Of a stretch of 8,512 nt of DNA, positions 1-6,740 are shown piece by piece (within the stretch, counting starts at the first letter, position 1; each line of letters starts with the position of its first letter). Made by a program: the position numbers and the translations under genes. This stretch comes from JAJKIV01 sp036509075 (lineage in GTDB: Bacteria; Gemmatimonadota; Gemmatimonadetes; Gemmatimonadales; Gemmatimonadaceae). The DNA lies in contig DATCGG010000201.1 in the NCBI GenBank assembly GCA_036509075.1, positions 1 to 8,512 of the forward strand, in the 5' to 3' direction. A model generated the notes under the pieces. The model saw only the letters and a list, made by a program, of their open reading frames with translations, had not been told where the DNA came from and did not search any database.

Positions 1-786
1 CCCGAGCCCATCGCGATCGAACGTCGGCAATCCCTGGCCGACCTGTCGCCACGTCGCGCCGCCATCCGTGGACTTGAATAGCCCCGACCCTGGCCCGCTG
101 AACGCACCGTTCTCCCAGGGCGCCTGACGCGCCTCCCACATGGCGGCGTAGATGGTCTGGGAATTCTGCGGATCGAACGCGACGTCGATGCCACCGGTGT
201 TCTCATCCTTATAGAGCACCTTCTCGAACGTCCGGCCGCCGTCGGTCGAGCGGAAGATCCCGCGCTCCGCGTTAGGCCCGTACGGGTGCCCGAGGACGGC
301 GACGAAGAGCCGATTGGGGTCGCGGGGGTCGATGACGATCTGCGGGATCTGCTGGCCGTCGCGAAGGCCGAGGTGGGTCCAGGTCTTCCCGGCGTCAGTG
401 GACTTGTAGATGCCATCGCCGACGGAGAGGTCGGGTCGCTGGAGTCCCTCGCCGCTCCCCACGTACACGACGTTTGGGTCCGATGGTGCGACGGCGATCG
501 CGCCGATTGAACCCGTGCCCTGCTCGTCGAAGATTGGGTCCCACGTGCGGCCGTAGTCCGTCGTCTTCCACACACCGCCGTTCACGACCCCGATGTAGAA
601 CACGTTGGGCTGTGACGGCACGCCGGTGCCGGCTTTCGTGCGGCTCGCGCGGAAGGGGCCGATCATCCGCCACCGCATTTCCTGGAAGAGGGACGGGTCG
701 TAGCCCTGTGAATCGGCCGGTGCGGCGAGTCCGATAAGGCAAAGCAGCGCGATCGTGGTGGAGAGCGGGCGGATCGGGTTGGGCAT
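1..786 (-). CDS. Secreted VPS10/BNR-repeat beta-propeller protein (N-terminal part, runs off the left edge)
   Basis: The frame is open from an ATG at 786 down to base 1 (262 codons, no stop), so the C-terminal part lies outside the window. Residues 1-27 look like a Sec signal peptide: hydrophobic core TTIALLCLIGLAA, then APADSQ. The cysteine is not in a good lipobox. The mature part begins with RWRMIGPF, typical of the 'glycosyl hydrolase/VPS10-domain' exported proteins of this kind. Four Asp-boxes (S/T-x-D-x-G-x-T-W/F) are seen at residues 75-82, 129-136, 180-187 and 239-246. Their spacing of 51-59 residues is that of propeller blades. Full-length relatives are usually several hundred to about 1000 residues. 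The fold and export are well supported; enzymatic activity is unknown, and the 'glycosyl hydrolase' label is a family habit, not evidence. An in-frame TAA at 804-802 rules out a longer start. No Shine-Dalgarno site is visible, since the leader is pyrimidine-rich. It is divergent from the M24 peptidase gene. Confidence 0.88.
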   Translation of the reverse strand, partial: MPNPIRPLSTTIALLCLIGLAAPADSQGYDPSLFQEMRWRMIGPFRASRTKAGTGVPSQPNVFYIGVVNGGVWKTTDYGRTWDPIFDEQGTGSIGAIAVAPSDPNVVYVGSGEGLQRPDLSVGDGIYKSTDAGKTWTHLGLRDGQQIPQIVIDPRDPNRLFVAVLGHPYGPNAERGIFRSTDGGRTFEKVLYKDENTGGIDVAFDPQNSQTIYAAMWEARQAPWENGAFSGPGSGLFKSTDGGATWRQVGQGLPTFDRDGLG

Positions 787-1001
787 GAGGAAGGGATGGT
801 TTTAGGGATACGTGCCCGCCATCATGGGCGTCGCATGCGCCACACGCCAGGCCGACTCGAGCGCGGGCCAGGCGTCACCCGTGGATCGTCTTGAGCGCTC
901 GACCTTGCCCTGAGCGGCGAGCGTCGCCAACATGCGCGGGAGGGCCCCAGCCGCCCGCCACGAGACACGCAGCGCCGAATCCCCGCACCCTGCATCCGAC
1001 A

Positions 1002-2321
1002 ATGCCAACCCGCCGCACCTTCCTCGGCACCAGCACCATCGCGGCTGCCGGTGTCGTTCTCGCGAAGGCTCGACCCGCCGCCGCCCACGACGCTCCAACG
1101 AACGAGGCGAGCCCGTACCAAGGTGGCACGCTGCCGCCGGCGATCGCCGCGCTCAAGCCGATGACCGCGGGGGTGAAGCCGATCACGGTGGAGGAGCGGC
1201 GCGCGCGGATCGACAAGGCCATGCGCCTCATGCGCGAGAACCAGATCGACGCCCTCATGCTCACCGGCGGCACGTCGATGCAGTACTTCACGAGCATCCG
1301 CTGGGGACTGAGCGAGCGCATGCTGGCGCTCATTCTTCCGGTGAAGGGGACGCCGTTCATCGTCTGCCCGAAGTTCGAGGAGGGCCGCGCGATGGAGCAG
1401 GTGCGCTCGGGCCCGCTCGACAAGGGCACCGAGGTCCACACATGGGAAGAAGATGAGAGCCCGTCCGCGCTCATCGCCGACGGCCTGCGCTCGCGCGGGC
1501 TCGCCACTGGTACGTTAGGCATCGAGGAGACGGTGCGATTCGTCTTCTCCGACAATGTGGCGAAAGCGCTCCCGACCCTCCGCCTGACGAGCGGGACGCC
1601 AGTCACTGCCGGATGCCGAGGCGTGAAGTCCGACGCCGAGCTCGCGCTCATGCGTCACGCGAGCGCCGTCACGCTCAAGGCGTACGAGGCGGCGTGGAAG
1701 TCGCTCGCCGATGGCATGACCCAGAATCAGTTTGCCAGTCTCGTCTCCACCGCGCACCAGCGGCTGGGCTACCGCGGTGACGCGGGCGTGCAGGTCGGCG
1801 AGTACTCCGCGCTGCCGCACGGGTCGGTCACGCCGCAGGTGATCCGCGAGGGCACGATCCTGCTGATCGACGGCGGCTGCCAGGTGGAGGGTTACAACTC
1901 GGATATCAGCCGGACGTTCGTGTTAGGCAAGGCGACGGACCGGATGAAGAAGGTCTTCGACATCGAACACCAGGCGCAGACGGCGGCGGTGAAGACCGCG
2001 CGCCCGGGCATCGAGTGTCAGGCGGTCGATGCGGCCGCACGGAAGGTGATCGCCGACGCGGGTTTCGGTCCGGGCTACAAGTACTTCACGCACCGTGTTG
2101 GCCACGGCATCGGCATGGATGGTCACGAGTGGCCGTACCTCGTGAAGGGCAACACGCAGAAGCTCGAGCCGGGGATGACGTTCAGTGATGAGCCGGGGAT
2201 CTACATCCCGGGTGAGTTCGGGGTGAGGCTCGAGGACGACATGGTCATCACGGCGGATGGGGCGGAGCTCATGACGCCGCAGAGTCCGTCGCTGGAGGAT
2301 CCGTTCGGGCCTGGCGCCTAA
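1002..2321 (+). CDS. Tat-exported M24 family metallopeptidase (Xaa-Pro aminopeptidase/creatinase-like)
   Basis: A 439-residue protein. The start at 1002 is chosen over an upstream in-frame ATG at 891 because it puts a twin-arginine signal at the very N-terminus: TRRTFLG at residues 3-9, a hydrophobic stretch, and a likely cut after AAA at 26-28. The 37 extra residues from 891 are proline/arginine-rich and look non-coding. Residues about 60-205 fit a creatinase N-terminal domain and about 210-425 the pita-bread M24 domain. All five metal ligands can be assigned: D290 (IDGG), D301 (SDISRTF), H368 (VGHGIG), E397 (DEPG) and E411 (RLED). H273 (LPHG) and H375 are in the usual catalytic places. The family cleaves Xaa-Pro bonds or acts on related amide substrates; which one cannot be read from the sequence. 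The enzyme should act outside the cytoplasm after folding with its metals. No Shine-Dalgarno site is visible. The stop codon TAA lies inside a GCCTAACG word. Confidence 0.93.
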   Translation: MPTRRTFLGTSTIAAAGVVLAKARPAAAHDAPTNEASPYQGGTLPPAIAALKPMTAGVKPITVEERRARIDKAMRLMRENQIDALMLTGGTSMQYFTSIRWGLSERMLALILPVKGTPFIVCPKFEEGRAMEQVRSGPLDKGTEVHTWEEDESPSALIADGLRSRGLATGTLGIEETVRFVFSDNVAKALPTLRLTSGTPVTAGCRGVKSDAELALMRHASAVTLKAYEAAWKSLADGMTQNQFASLVSTAHQRLGYRGDAGVQVGEYSALPHGSVTPQVIREGTILLIDGGCQVEGYNSDISRTFVLGKATDRMKKVFDIEHQAQTAAVKTARPGIECQAVDAAARKVIADAGFGPGYKYFTHRVGHGIGMDGHEWPYLVKGNTQKLEPGMTFSDEPGIYIPGEFGVRLEDDMVITADGAELMTPQSPSLEDPFGPGA

Positions 2322-2341
2322 CGCGGAAGACGCCCCACCCG

Positions 2342-2472
2342 GAGACGGCAGACGGCAGAGACCTGCAGACGGTAGACGGCAGTGGGCAGATGGCAACGGA
2401 ACTCGATTTCTCTGCCTTCTGCAACCTGCCGTCTGCAGTCTGCCGTCTTCAGTTCTCTGCAGTCTGCCGTCT
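2342..2472. repeat. Long imperfect inverted repeat made of AGACGGC heptamers, between convergent genes
   Basis: The left arm (2342-2395) is a tandem of 7-bp units. AGACGGC occurs at 2343, 2350 and 2374, with variants AGAGACC at 2357, AGACGGT at 2367, AGTGGGC at 2381 and AGATGGC at 2388, and one TGC interruption at 2364-2366. The right arm (about 2407-2472) is the degenerate reverse complement (TCTGCCGTCTGCAGTCTGCC and similar). The outermost 12 bp pair perfectly, and the next 24 bp pair with about four mismatches. Transcribed from either side it could fold into a long hairpin. It fills the gap between the ends of the M24 peptidase gene (2321, plus) and the YIP1 gene (2508, minus). It may therefore act as a two-way transcription end or mRNA 3' stabiliser, but there is no U-run to make a classical terminator. 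Confidence 0.8.
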
Positions 2473-2507
2473 CACACGGCTCGTTGCGCAACCAAGGCTA
2501 CGGTGCA

Positions 2508-3032
2508 CTACATCCTGAACCAGCTCCCACCACCGGTCAGAAACGCCAGCGCAACAATGGCAATCCACCCAAGAAACGCCGTCAGTATCGCCTTACCCGT
2601 CGAGAAATCCAGCGCCTGACGAATCGCAACGATCCCGGAAGCAAGCAGCCATATCATGACCACCGCGCGCACCAACCCGCCCAGGATCGGGATGATCCCA
2701 AAGATCATGAGCACGCCTGGTGACTGCGCGAACCCGATCGTGCGCAGCAACTCCCCCCACGTCGCGGTGCCGCCCAGCAACTTGTCGCCGATCACGTAGG
2801 TCACCGCTGACCACAACAGCCATCCAAGCACGGCACTGATCGGCCCGGCAATGATCGACGGACCACCGCGCCACACCGCGCCAATGGCCGTGCAGATCGC
2901 CACGATAACGACCACGACCGCCGCCTGACCGGTCGCATCGTTGTCGTGCTCGACCTCCTCATACGTGGCGACGTCGAGCATCGCGGCTCCCTTCATCCGG
3001 TCGACGATGGAGCGACGGGCATACTCGGTCAT
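2508..3032 (-). CDS. YIP1-family integral membrane protein
   Basis: A 174-residue protein. The soluble N-terminus (about 1-35, acidic around EEVEHDND) is followed by about five hydrophobic segments near residues 36-54, 59-81, 104-118, 120-137 and 147-167. The stretch LLRTIGFAQSPGVLMI at 95-110 and the later AIRQALDF at 136-143 are typical of bacterial YIP1-domain proteins, which are polytopic inner-membrane proteins of unknown role. Two ATGs lie six bases apart (3038 and 3032). GAGGA at 3045-3041 sits only 2 nt from the first but 8 nt from the second, so 3032 (MTEYARRS) is preferred. The gene is divergent from padR and convergent with the M24 gene, so it is probably transcribed alone. I cannot tell a substrate or partner. 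The family call rests on pattern recognition, not a database search. Confidence 0.8.
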   Translation of the reverse strand: MTEYARRSIVDRMKGAAMLDVATYEEVEHDNDATGQAAVVVVIVAICTAIGAVWRGGPSIIAGPISAVLGWLLWSAVTYVIGDKLLGGTATWGELLRTIGFAQSPGVLMIFGIIPILGGLVRAVVMIWLLASGIVAIRQALDFSTGKAILTAFLGWIAIVALAFLTGGGSWFRM

Positions 3033-3040
3033 TGGCATGG

Positions 3041-3045
3041 TCCTC
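3041..3045 (-). promoter_or_regulatory. Shine-Dalgarno site (GAGGA) of the YIP1 gene
   Basis: GAGGA on the minus strand lies 8 nt before the ATG at 3032 but only 2 nt before the ATG at 3038, so it favours the shorter protein. Confidence 0.6.
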
Positions 3046-3084
3046 GGTGAGCGTAGCGACGAAATGACTCCTCGGCCTCCACGT

Positions 3085-3110
3085 CACGCTACTGTGACCT
3101 CACGAGCGTG
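3085..3110. promoter_or_regulatory. Imperfect dyad in the divergent YIP1-padR intergenic region
   Basis: CACGCT (3085-3090) and AGCGTG (3105-3110) form an outer inverted repeat. TGTGA (3093-3097) and TCAC (3100-3103) form an inner one. Together they make a nested, slightly asymmetric palindrome of about 26 bp. It lies about 50 bp upstream of the YIP1 start and over 110 bp upstream of padR, where a regulator could act. No regulator can be named from the sequence, and chance is not excluded. Confidence 0.35.
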
Positions 3111-3167
3111 TCCACCTCGAGGGTCCCGCGTCGGCCAACCTCGGCGCCGGTTTTCGTGTCTCATTCC

Positions 3168-3196
3168 TTGACCGCCCGGGGATACGTGCGCACACT
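3168..3196 (+). promoter_or_regulatory. Possible sigma-70-type promoter for padR-ADOP operon
   Basis: TTGACC at 3168-3173 matches the -35 consensus in five of six places. A 17-bp spacer leads to CACACT at 3191-3196, which matches the -10 box in only three of six. If used, transcription would start near 3203, inside the perfect dyad at 3196-3218, so a protein bound there would block initiation. The weak -10 box keeps this tentative. Confidence 0.3.
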
Positions 3197-3218
3197 TCCC
3201 CGGAACAATTCCGGGGAA
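3196..3218. promoter_or_regulatory. Perfect 10-bp dyad directly upstream of padR (operator or RBS-masking hairpin)
   Basis: TTCCCCGGAA (3196-3205), a CAA spacer, and TTCCGGGGAA (3209-3218) form a perfect inverted repeat that ends 4 bp before the padR ATG. The right arm contains the only purine-rich run (GGGGAA) that could serve as ribosome binding site. As DNA it is a natural binding site for a dimeric regulator such as PadR itself. As RNA it would be a stable hairpin hiding the binding site. It does not look like the ATGT-N8-ACAT operator known for classical PadR proteins. Confidence 0.65.
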
Positions 3219-3222
3219 CGCC

Positions 3223-3561
3223 ATGCCTCCAGCCAGTGACCTCGCACTCCTCCAGGGCACGCTCGACGTGCTCGTTCTCAAGGCGCTCATGTTCGGGCCA
3301 CGTCACGGCTACGCCGTCGCGACGTGGATTCGCGAGACGTCTGGCGAGACGCTGAACGTGGAGGACCGGGCGCTTTACGTCGCGCTGCACCGACTCGAGG
3401 ATCGAGGCTGGGTCGAATCCGAATGGGGACTCTCGGAGAACAACCGCAAGGCGAAGTACTACGAGCTGACCGCGCGAGGTCGCGCACAACTCCGCGCTGA
3501 GACGACGCGATGGACACAATACGCCGAAGCCGTGTTCAGGGTGCTGCGCGCCGCCTCGTAA
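3223..3561 (+). CDS. PadR family transcriptional regulator
   Basis: A 112-residue protein with the compact winged-helix layout of the PadR family. LLQGTLDVLVLKAL (residues 9-22) starts helix 1, HGYAVATWI follows, and ALYVALHRLEDRGWV (50-64) is the recognition region. SENNRKAKYYELTARGRAQL (71-90) is the wing and start of the dimerisation helix. The short length, with one C-terminal helix, fits the small PadR subgroup found next to ADOP permeases. In such pairs the PadR protein usually represses its own operon and is relieved by a small molecule; that is family knowledge, not visible here. The permease gene starts 15 bp after its stop codon, so the two are almost surely co-transcribed. A perfect dyad overlaps its presumed ribosome binding site, suggesting autoregulation. 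Confidence 0.92.
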   Translation: MPPASDLALLQGTLDVLVLKALMFGPRHGYAVATWIRETSGETLNVEDRALYVALHRLEDRGWVESEWGLSENNRKAKYYELTARGRAQLRAETTRWTQYAEAVFRVLRAAS

Positions 3562-3576
3562 GCCTCGAGGACCACC

Positions 3577-6255
3577 ATGAGATTGGGATCCGGTGTTCGT
3601 AAATTGCTGCGCCAGCCTCCGGCCGTGCGTGACGTGGAGCGTGAGGTCGACGACGAGCTCAGGTTCCACGTCGAGACCCGCGTCGAGGCGCTCATGTCGC
3701 GCGGGATGACTCGTCAGGCAGCCGAAGCAAAGGCCGCCAAGGAGTTCGGTGACCTCGGTGCCGCACACGACGAGATCATCGCGATCGATCGCAATCGCGT
3801 CGAGCGCGAACGCCTCGTCGATTGGTGGGAGGCGCTCAGGCAGGACATTCGCTTCGCGACGCGTGCGCTCCTCGGACGACCCTCCTTCCTCATCATCGCC
3901 TCGATCACACTGGCGCTCGGCATCGGCGCCAACGCGGCGATCTTTTCGGTGGTCGATGCCGCGTTGCTCAAGTCACTTCCGTATGCCGAACCCAATCGGC
4001 TCGTCAGCGTCTGGCCTGATGCCTCCATGATGCCGGGCGTGTTCGTCGAGGTACGCAACGCGACTCGAACGCTCGATCCCATCGCCGGGTACTCGGGTGG
4101 TACCGCCGTGAGCATGACGGGCACGTCGGAACCGGCGCGGCTCGTCATGTCCGAGGTCACGAGCCGGTTCTTCGATGTGCTTGGGGTACGCGCGGAAGTG
4201 GGACGCACATTCATAGACGGAGAGGACCTGCCGGGCCGCGACCGGATCGCCGTGCTCGGGCACTCGCTCTGGGAGCAGCGCTTCGGCAGCGACCGGAGCA
4301 TTATCGGTCGGACGGTCATTATCGACGGCATCGCGCGCACCGTCATCGGCGTCGCGCCGGCCGACTTTCACTTCCCATCGCCGGCGGTCGACTTCTGGGT
4401 ACCCATCTCTCTCGACGCGTCGCGGGCGAACATCGGCAGGTATTGGGGCACGAGTCACCTGAATGTCATCGGCCGGTTACGAGCCGGCGTGAGCGTCGCG
4501 CGGACGCAGCAGGAGATGGCCATGCTGATCGACCGCGCGCGCAGCTCGTTCCCGTGGCGAATGCCTGACGCGTGGGGGACCGGCGTCACGGTTGTGCCAC
4601 TCGAGCGCAAGGTCGTGGGGGACATCGGGCCCATGCTGATGGTGCTGTTCGGCGCGGTCGCGGTCGTGCTGCTCATCGCGTGCGTCAACGTCGCGAACCT
4701 GCTGCTTGGCCGAGCCGCCGCGCGCGAGCGAGAGATCGCGATCCGCGCGTCGCTGGGGGCCGGCCGCGGTCGGATCGTTAGGCAGCTCCTCACAGAAAGC
4801 ATTATGCTCGGCCTGGTCGGTGGCGCGCTCGGACTTGCGGTCGCCGTGGCCGGGGTTCGCGGTCTCCTCCTGCTCGTGCCGGCCGGCATGCCGCGCATCG
4901 CGGAGGTCGCGATCGACCTGCGTGTGCTCGCGTTTACGATGGTCACCGCGCTCGTGACCAGCCTGGTGTTCGGGCTTGCACCGGCGCTCCGGGCATCACG
5001 TCCGACCCTCCAGACGGTGCTCGGTGCGACGCGCAGTGCAGCGGGAACGGTGGCCCGTCGCCGACTCTCCGAGGTGCTCGTAATCGGCGAGATCGCGCTG
5101 GGCGTCATCCTCGTGGCCGGTGCGGGACTCCTGATCAAGAGCTTCTGGCGACTTCACCAGGTCGATTTGGGGTTCCGGCCAGAGCAGGTCGTCGCCGCGG
5201 ATATCCCGATTCCGGCGTTCCCGCGGGACAGCGCGGCTCGCGCGCGACAGTTCTTCGCGGCAGTGCTCGACCGCGCGCGCGCCATTCCCGGGGCGAAATC
5301 GGTTGCCGTCGCGAGCGTGCTGCCGTTCGGTGGGGCCGGCAGCGTGCAGAGCTCGTTCGCCGCGGACATCGAGGCGAATCCCGTTGCGCCCGGCGGGTTG
5401 GTCCCGATGCTCGTGCAGACGGTCGTGAGCGATGACTACTTCAGGACCATGGGGATCCCGCTCAAGAGCGGACGCGGTTTCGGCGCGGCCGATCGTGACA
5501 CGACATCGGCAGCCGTCGCCGTCGTGGACGAGCTCACGGCAAAGCGCATCTGGCCTAACGCGCCCGCGCTCGGCCAGCGATTCCGGCCGGTGTGGGTGAA
5601 GCCGTGGGTGACGGTGGTTGGGGTGGTGGGGACCGTGAAACGCGACAGCCTGAACAGCGCCGGCGAGGTGAGCATCTACCTCCCGATGGGGAACGTCGCC
5701 GGGTTCTGGTTTCCGACCCAGATGACACTCGTCATTCGCGGCGAGGGTGATCTGGCGACGATCGCCTCGGCGCTTCGAAGTGCGGTGGCGGCAGTCGATC
5801 CATCAGTGCCGGTCAAAGCGGTCCGCCCGCTCGAAGAGCTCGTGTCCAACTCGGCCGCGCGGGCCCGATTCACGATGCTCCTGCTGGCAACGTTCGCGAT
5901 CGTTGCGCTGACGCTGGGCGCGGTCGGCGTGTACGGAGTCGTCGCGTACACCGTCGCGCGCCGCACGCGAGAGATCGGCGTGCGCATGGCGCTCGGCGCG
6001 TCTGCCCGCGATGTCCTGGCGATGGTGCTGCGCGAAGGGGGAACACTGACCGGAGTCGGCGTGGCGTTAGGCGTCGCCGGCGCGCTCGCGTCGAGCCGAG
6101 TGCTCGCCGGTTTTCTCTACGGCGTGACGCCGACGGACGCCGCCGTGTTCGTATCGGTGCCAGCCGTGCTCGCCATCGTCGCGCTTGGCGCGTGCGTCGT
6201 CCCGGCGCTGAGAGCGGCACGGGTCGATCCGGTCACGGCGTTGCGTTCGGAGTGA
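3577..6255 (+). CDS. ADOP family ABC-type permease (duplicated MacB/FtsX-like, no ATPase domain)
   Basis: An 892-residue protein with this layout. Residues about 1-75 form the soluble 'permease prefix' domain (EREVDDELRFHVE). A first membrane helix lies at about 102-124 and a MacB-type periplasmic domain at about 125-350. The first FtsX block has helices near 352-378, 405-430 and 450-472. A fifth helix at 500-522 precedes a second periplasmic domain at about 525-760, and the second FtsX block has helices near 764-790, 820-845 and 855-878. The duplicated coupling motif is clear: REIAIRASLGAG (385-396) and REIGVRMALGAS (798-809). There is no Walker A or B motif, so an ATPase must be supplied from elsewhere, and none is in the window. 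Relatives are thought to move lipophilic compounds or drive cell-envelope mechanics, but the substrate is unknown. GAGGA at 3567-3571, 5 nt before the ATG, supports the start. It is the second gene of an operon with padR. Confidence 0.93.
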   Translation: MRLGSGVRKLLRQPPAVRDVEREVDDELRFHVETRVEALMSRGMTRQAAEAKAAKEFGDLGAAHDEIIAIDRNRVERERLVDWWEALRQDIRFATRALLGRPSFLIIASITLALGIGANAAIFSVVDAALLKSLPYAEPNRLVSVWPDASMMPGVFVEVRNATRTLDPIAGYSGGTAVSMTGTSEPARLVMSEVTSRFFDVLGVRAEVGRTFIDGEDLPGRDRIAVLGHSLWEQRFGSDRSIIGRTVIIDGIARTVIGVAPADFHFPSPAVDFWVPISLDASRANIGRYWGTSHLNVIGRLRAGVSVARTQQEMAMLIDRARSSFPWRMPDAWGTGVTVVPLERKVVGDIGPMLMVLFGAVAVVLLIACVNVANLLLGRAAAREREIAIRASLGAGRGRIVRQLLTESIMLGLVGGALGLAVAVAGVRGLLLLVPAGMPRIAEVAIDLRVLAFTMVTALVTSLVFGLAPALRASRPTLQTVLGATRSAAGTVARRRLSEVLVIGEIALGVILVAGAGLLIKSFWRLHQVDLGFRPEQVVAADIPIPAFPRDSAARARQFFAAVLDRARAIPGAKSVAVASVLPFGGAGSVQSSFAADIEANPVAPGGLVPMLVQTVVSDDYFRTMGIPLKSGRGFGAADRDTTSAAVAVVDELTAKRIWPNAPALGQRFRPVWVKPWVTVVGVVGTVKRDSLNSAGEVSIYLPMGNVAGFWFPTQMTLVIRGEGDLATIASALRSAVAAVDPSVPVKAVRPLEELVSNSAARARFTMLLLATFAIVALTLGAVGVYGVVAYTVARRTREIGVRMALGASARDVLAMVLREGGTLTGVGVALGVAGALASSRVLAGFLYGVTPTDAAVFVSVPAVLAIVALGACVVPALRAARVDPVTALRSE

Positions 6256-6263
6256 GGCTCCGT

Positions 6264-6356
6264 GTCATCCTGAGCGAAGCGAAGGATCGCGCTCGTCCCG
6301 AAAGAGGGCCCACTACCGGGAGGATCGTGATCCCTCGCCGGTCGGCTCGGGATGAC
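6264..6356. repeat. Interspersed palindromic repeat element between convergent genes
   Basis: The left arm, 6264-6288, begins GTCATCCTGAGCGAAGCG and ends AAGGATC. The right arm, 6329-6356, begins GATCCCTCG and ends CTCGGGATGAC. The arms pair over most of their length, with two substitutions and about three extra bases in the right arm. An inner dyad (GGATC-GT-GATCC, 6322-6333) sits next to the right arm. I recall this left-arm word as a common dispersed repeat in many GC-rich bacterial genomes, though I cannot search here. It lies in the 100-bp gap between the ends of the ADOP gene (6255, plus) and the DUF6494 gene, whose stop codon touches its last base. A role as two-way terminator or mRNA end is plausible. 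Confidence 0.75.
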
Positions 6357-6586
6357 TACGTCGCCTCGCGCGACGCGCCTTCCGAGAGGCCGATCTGACC
6401 GTCGATGCGCAGCTCGGCGATGACGTCCGGGATCGTGAGCGTCGCGCGCACCTCGAGCGTCTCGGAACCCGTGAGTCGCCCGCTCTTGATCGCGTCCGTT
6501 ACCGCGCGCTCGATCTCGCGCTGAGCGGTAACTCCAAACCGCTTGAGGAACTTCCGCAGGTCGAGATTGAAGACGTCTTCGTTCAT
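6356..6586 (-). CDS. DUF6494 family small protein
   Basis: A 76-residue protein beginning MNEDVFNLDLRKFLKRFGVT, then QREIERAVTDAIKSGRL, and ending in a beta-rich part (LEVRATLTI, AELRIDGQIGL). This order, with an N-terminal helix pair carrying the FLKxFGVT and QREIE signatures followed by a short sheet ending in DGxI, matches my memory of the DUF6494 family. That family has no assigned function. The protein has no signal or membrane segment and should be cytoplasmic. Of two ATGs six bases apart (6592, 6586), the second is chosen because GGAG at 6597-6594 lies 7 nt from it but only 1 nt from the first, and because MNED is the usual family start. It is divergent from the phosphofructokinase gene and is a single-gene unit. 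Confidence 0.82.
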   Translation of the reverse strand: MNEDVFNLDLRKFLKRFGVTAQREIERAVTDAIKSGRLTGSETLEVRATLTIPDVIAELRIDGQIGLSEGASREAT

Positions 6587-6593
6587 TGCCATG

Positions 6594-6597
6594 CTCC
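6594..6597 (-). promoter_or_regulatory. Shine-Dalgarno site (GGAG) of the DUF6494 gene
   Basis: GGAG on the minus strand is 7 nt from the ATG at 6586 and 1 nt from the ATG at 6592, so it decides for the 76-residue product. Confidence 0.6.
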
Positions 6598-6617
6598 GGG
6601 AGGCCTATGCTTTGTGG

Positions 6618-6623
6618 ATTCTA
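6618..6623 (-). promoter_or_regulatory. Possible -10 box (TAGAAT) of the DUF6494 gene
   Basis: TAGAAT, read on the minus strand, matches TATAAT in five of six positions. It lies 32 bp upstream of the chosen start codon, which would give a leader of about 25 nt including the GGAG site. I see no good -35 box at the right distance, so this remains a candidate. Confidence 0.35.
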
Positions 6624-6706
6624 ATCGGCCTCGCTCGCCGGCTGCCATACCGTCGTCTGTCTCCGCTGGAACCGATTCCATTAGCTTCCATGGCGGGCAA
6701 GTGATT

Positions 6707-6735
6707 TGAGGACGAGCACAGTCACTGAGGACGAG
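6707..6735 (+). promoter_or_regulatory. Direct repeat TGAGGACGAG in the phosphofructokinase leader, second copy holding the ribosome binding site
   Basis: TGAGGACGAG occurs at 6707-6716 and again at 6726-6735, 19 bp apart. The GAGGA of the second copy (6727-6731) is 9 nt before the ATG at 6741 and is the likely ribosome binding site. The first copy offers a second, upstream anti-SD match. The duplication could be chance or a standby ribosome site. Confidence 0.45.
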
Positions 6736-6740
6736 AGCGC

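Noticed and set aside
494..501. HIP1-like palindrome GCGATCGC as a special word
   Set aside because: GCGATCG words are frequent here, but the excess is not striking for a GC-rich sequence full of GAT/CGC codons.
891..1001. Longer start (ATG at 891) for the M24 peptidase
   Set aside because: It would bury the twin-arginine signal 40 residues inside and add a proline/arginine-rich stretch with no domain character.
787..1001. Promoters in the gap between the propeller and M24 genes
   Set aside because: Only weak partial matches were found (for example TTGCCC followed 17 bp later by CAACAT), no better than chance.
822..1651. Long minus-strand open frames opposite the M24 gene
   Set aside because: They are arginine-rich shadows of a high-GC gene whose plus-strand product has complete family motifs.
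2342..2472. CRISPR array
   Set aside because: The units are 7 bp, adjacent, degenerate and inverted in the second half, with no spacer-repeat alternation.
2382..2723. Plus-strand 113-codon open frame across the heptamer palindrome
   Set aside because: It is made of repeat sequence and the antisense of the YIP1 gene, and its product has no recognisable features.
2941..3171. Small plus-strand open frame in the YIP1-padR gap
   Set aside because: It mostly overlaps the YIP1 gene in antisense, has no ribosome binding site and its product is low complexity.
6192..6398. Plus-strand 68-codon open frame across the ADOP end and the dispersed repeat
   Set aside because: It reads through the repeat and antisense to the DUF6494 gene, with no sign of coding.
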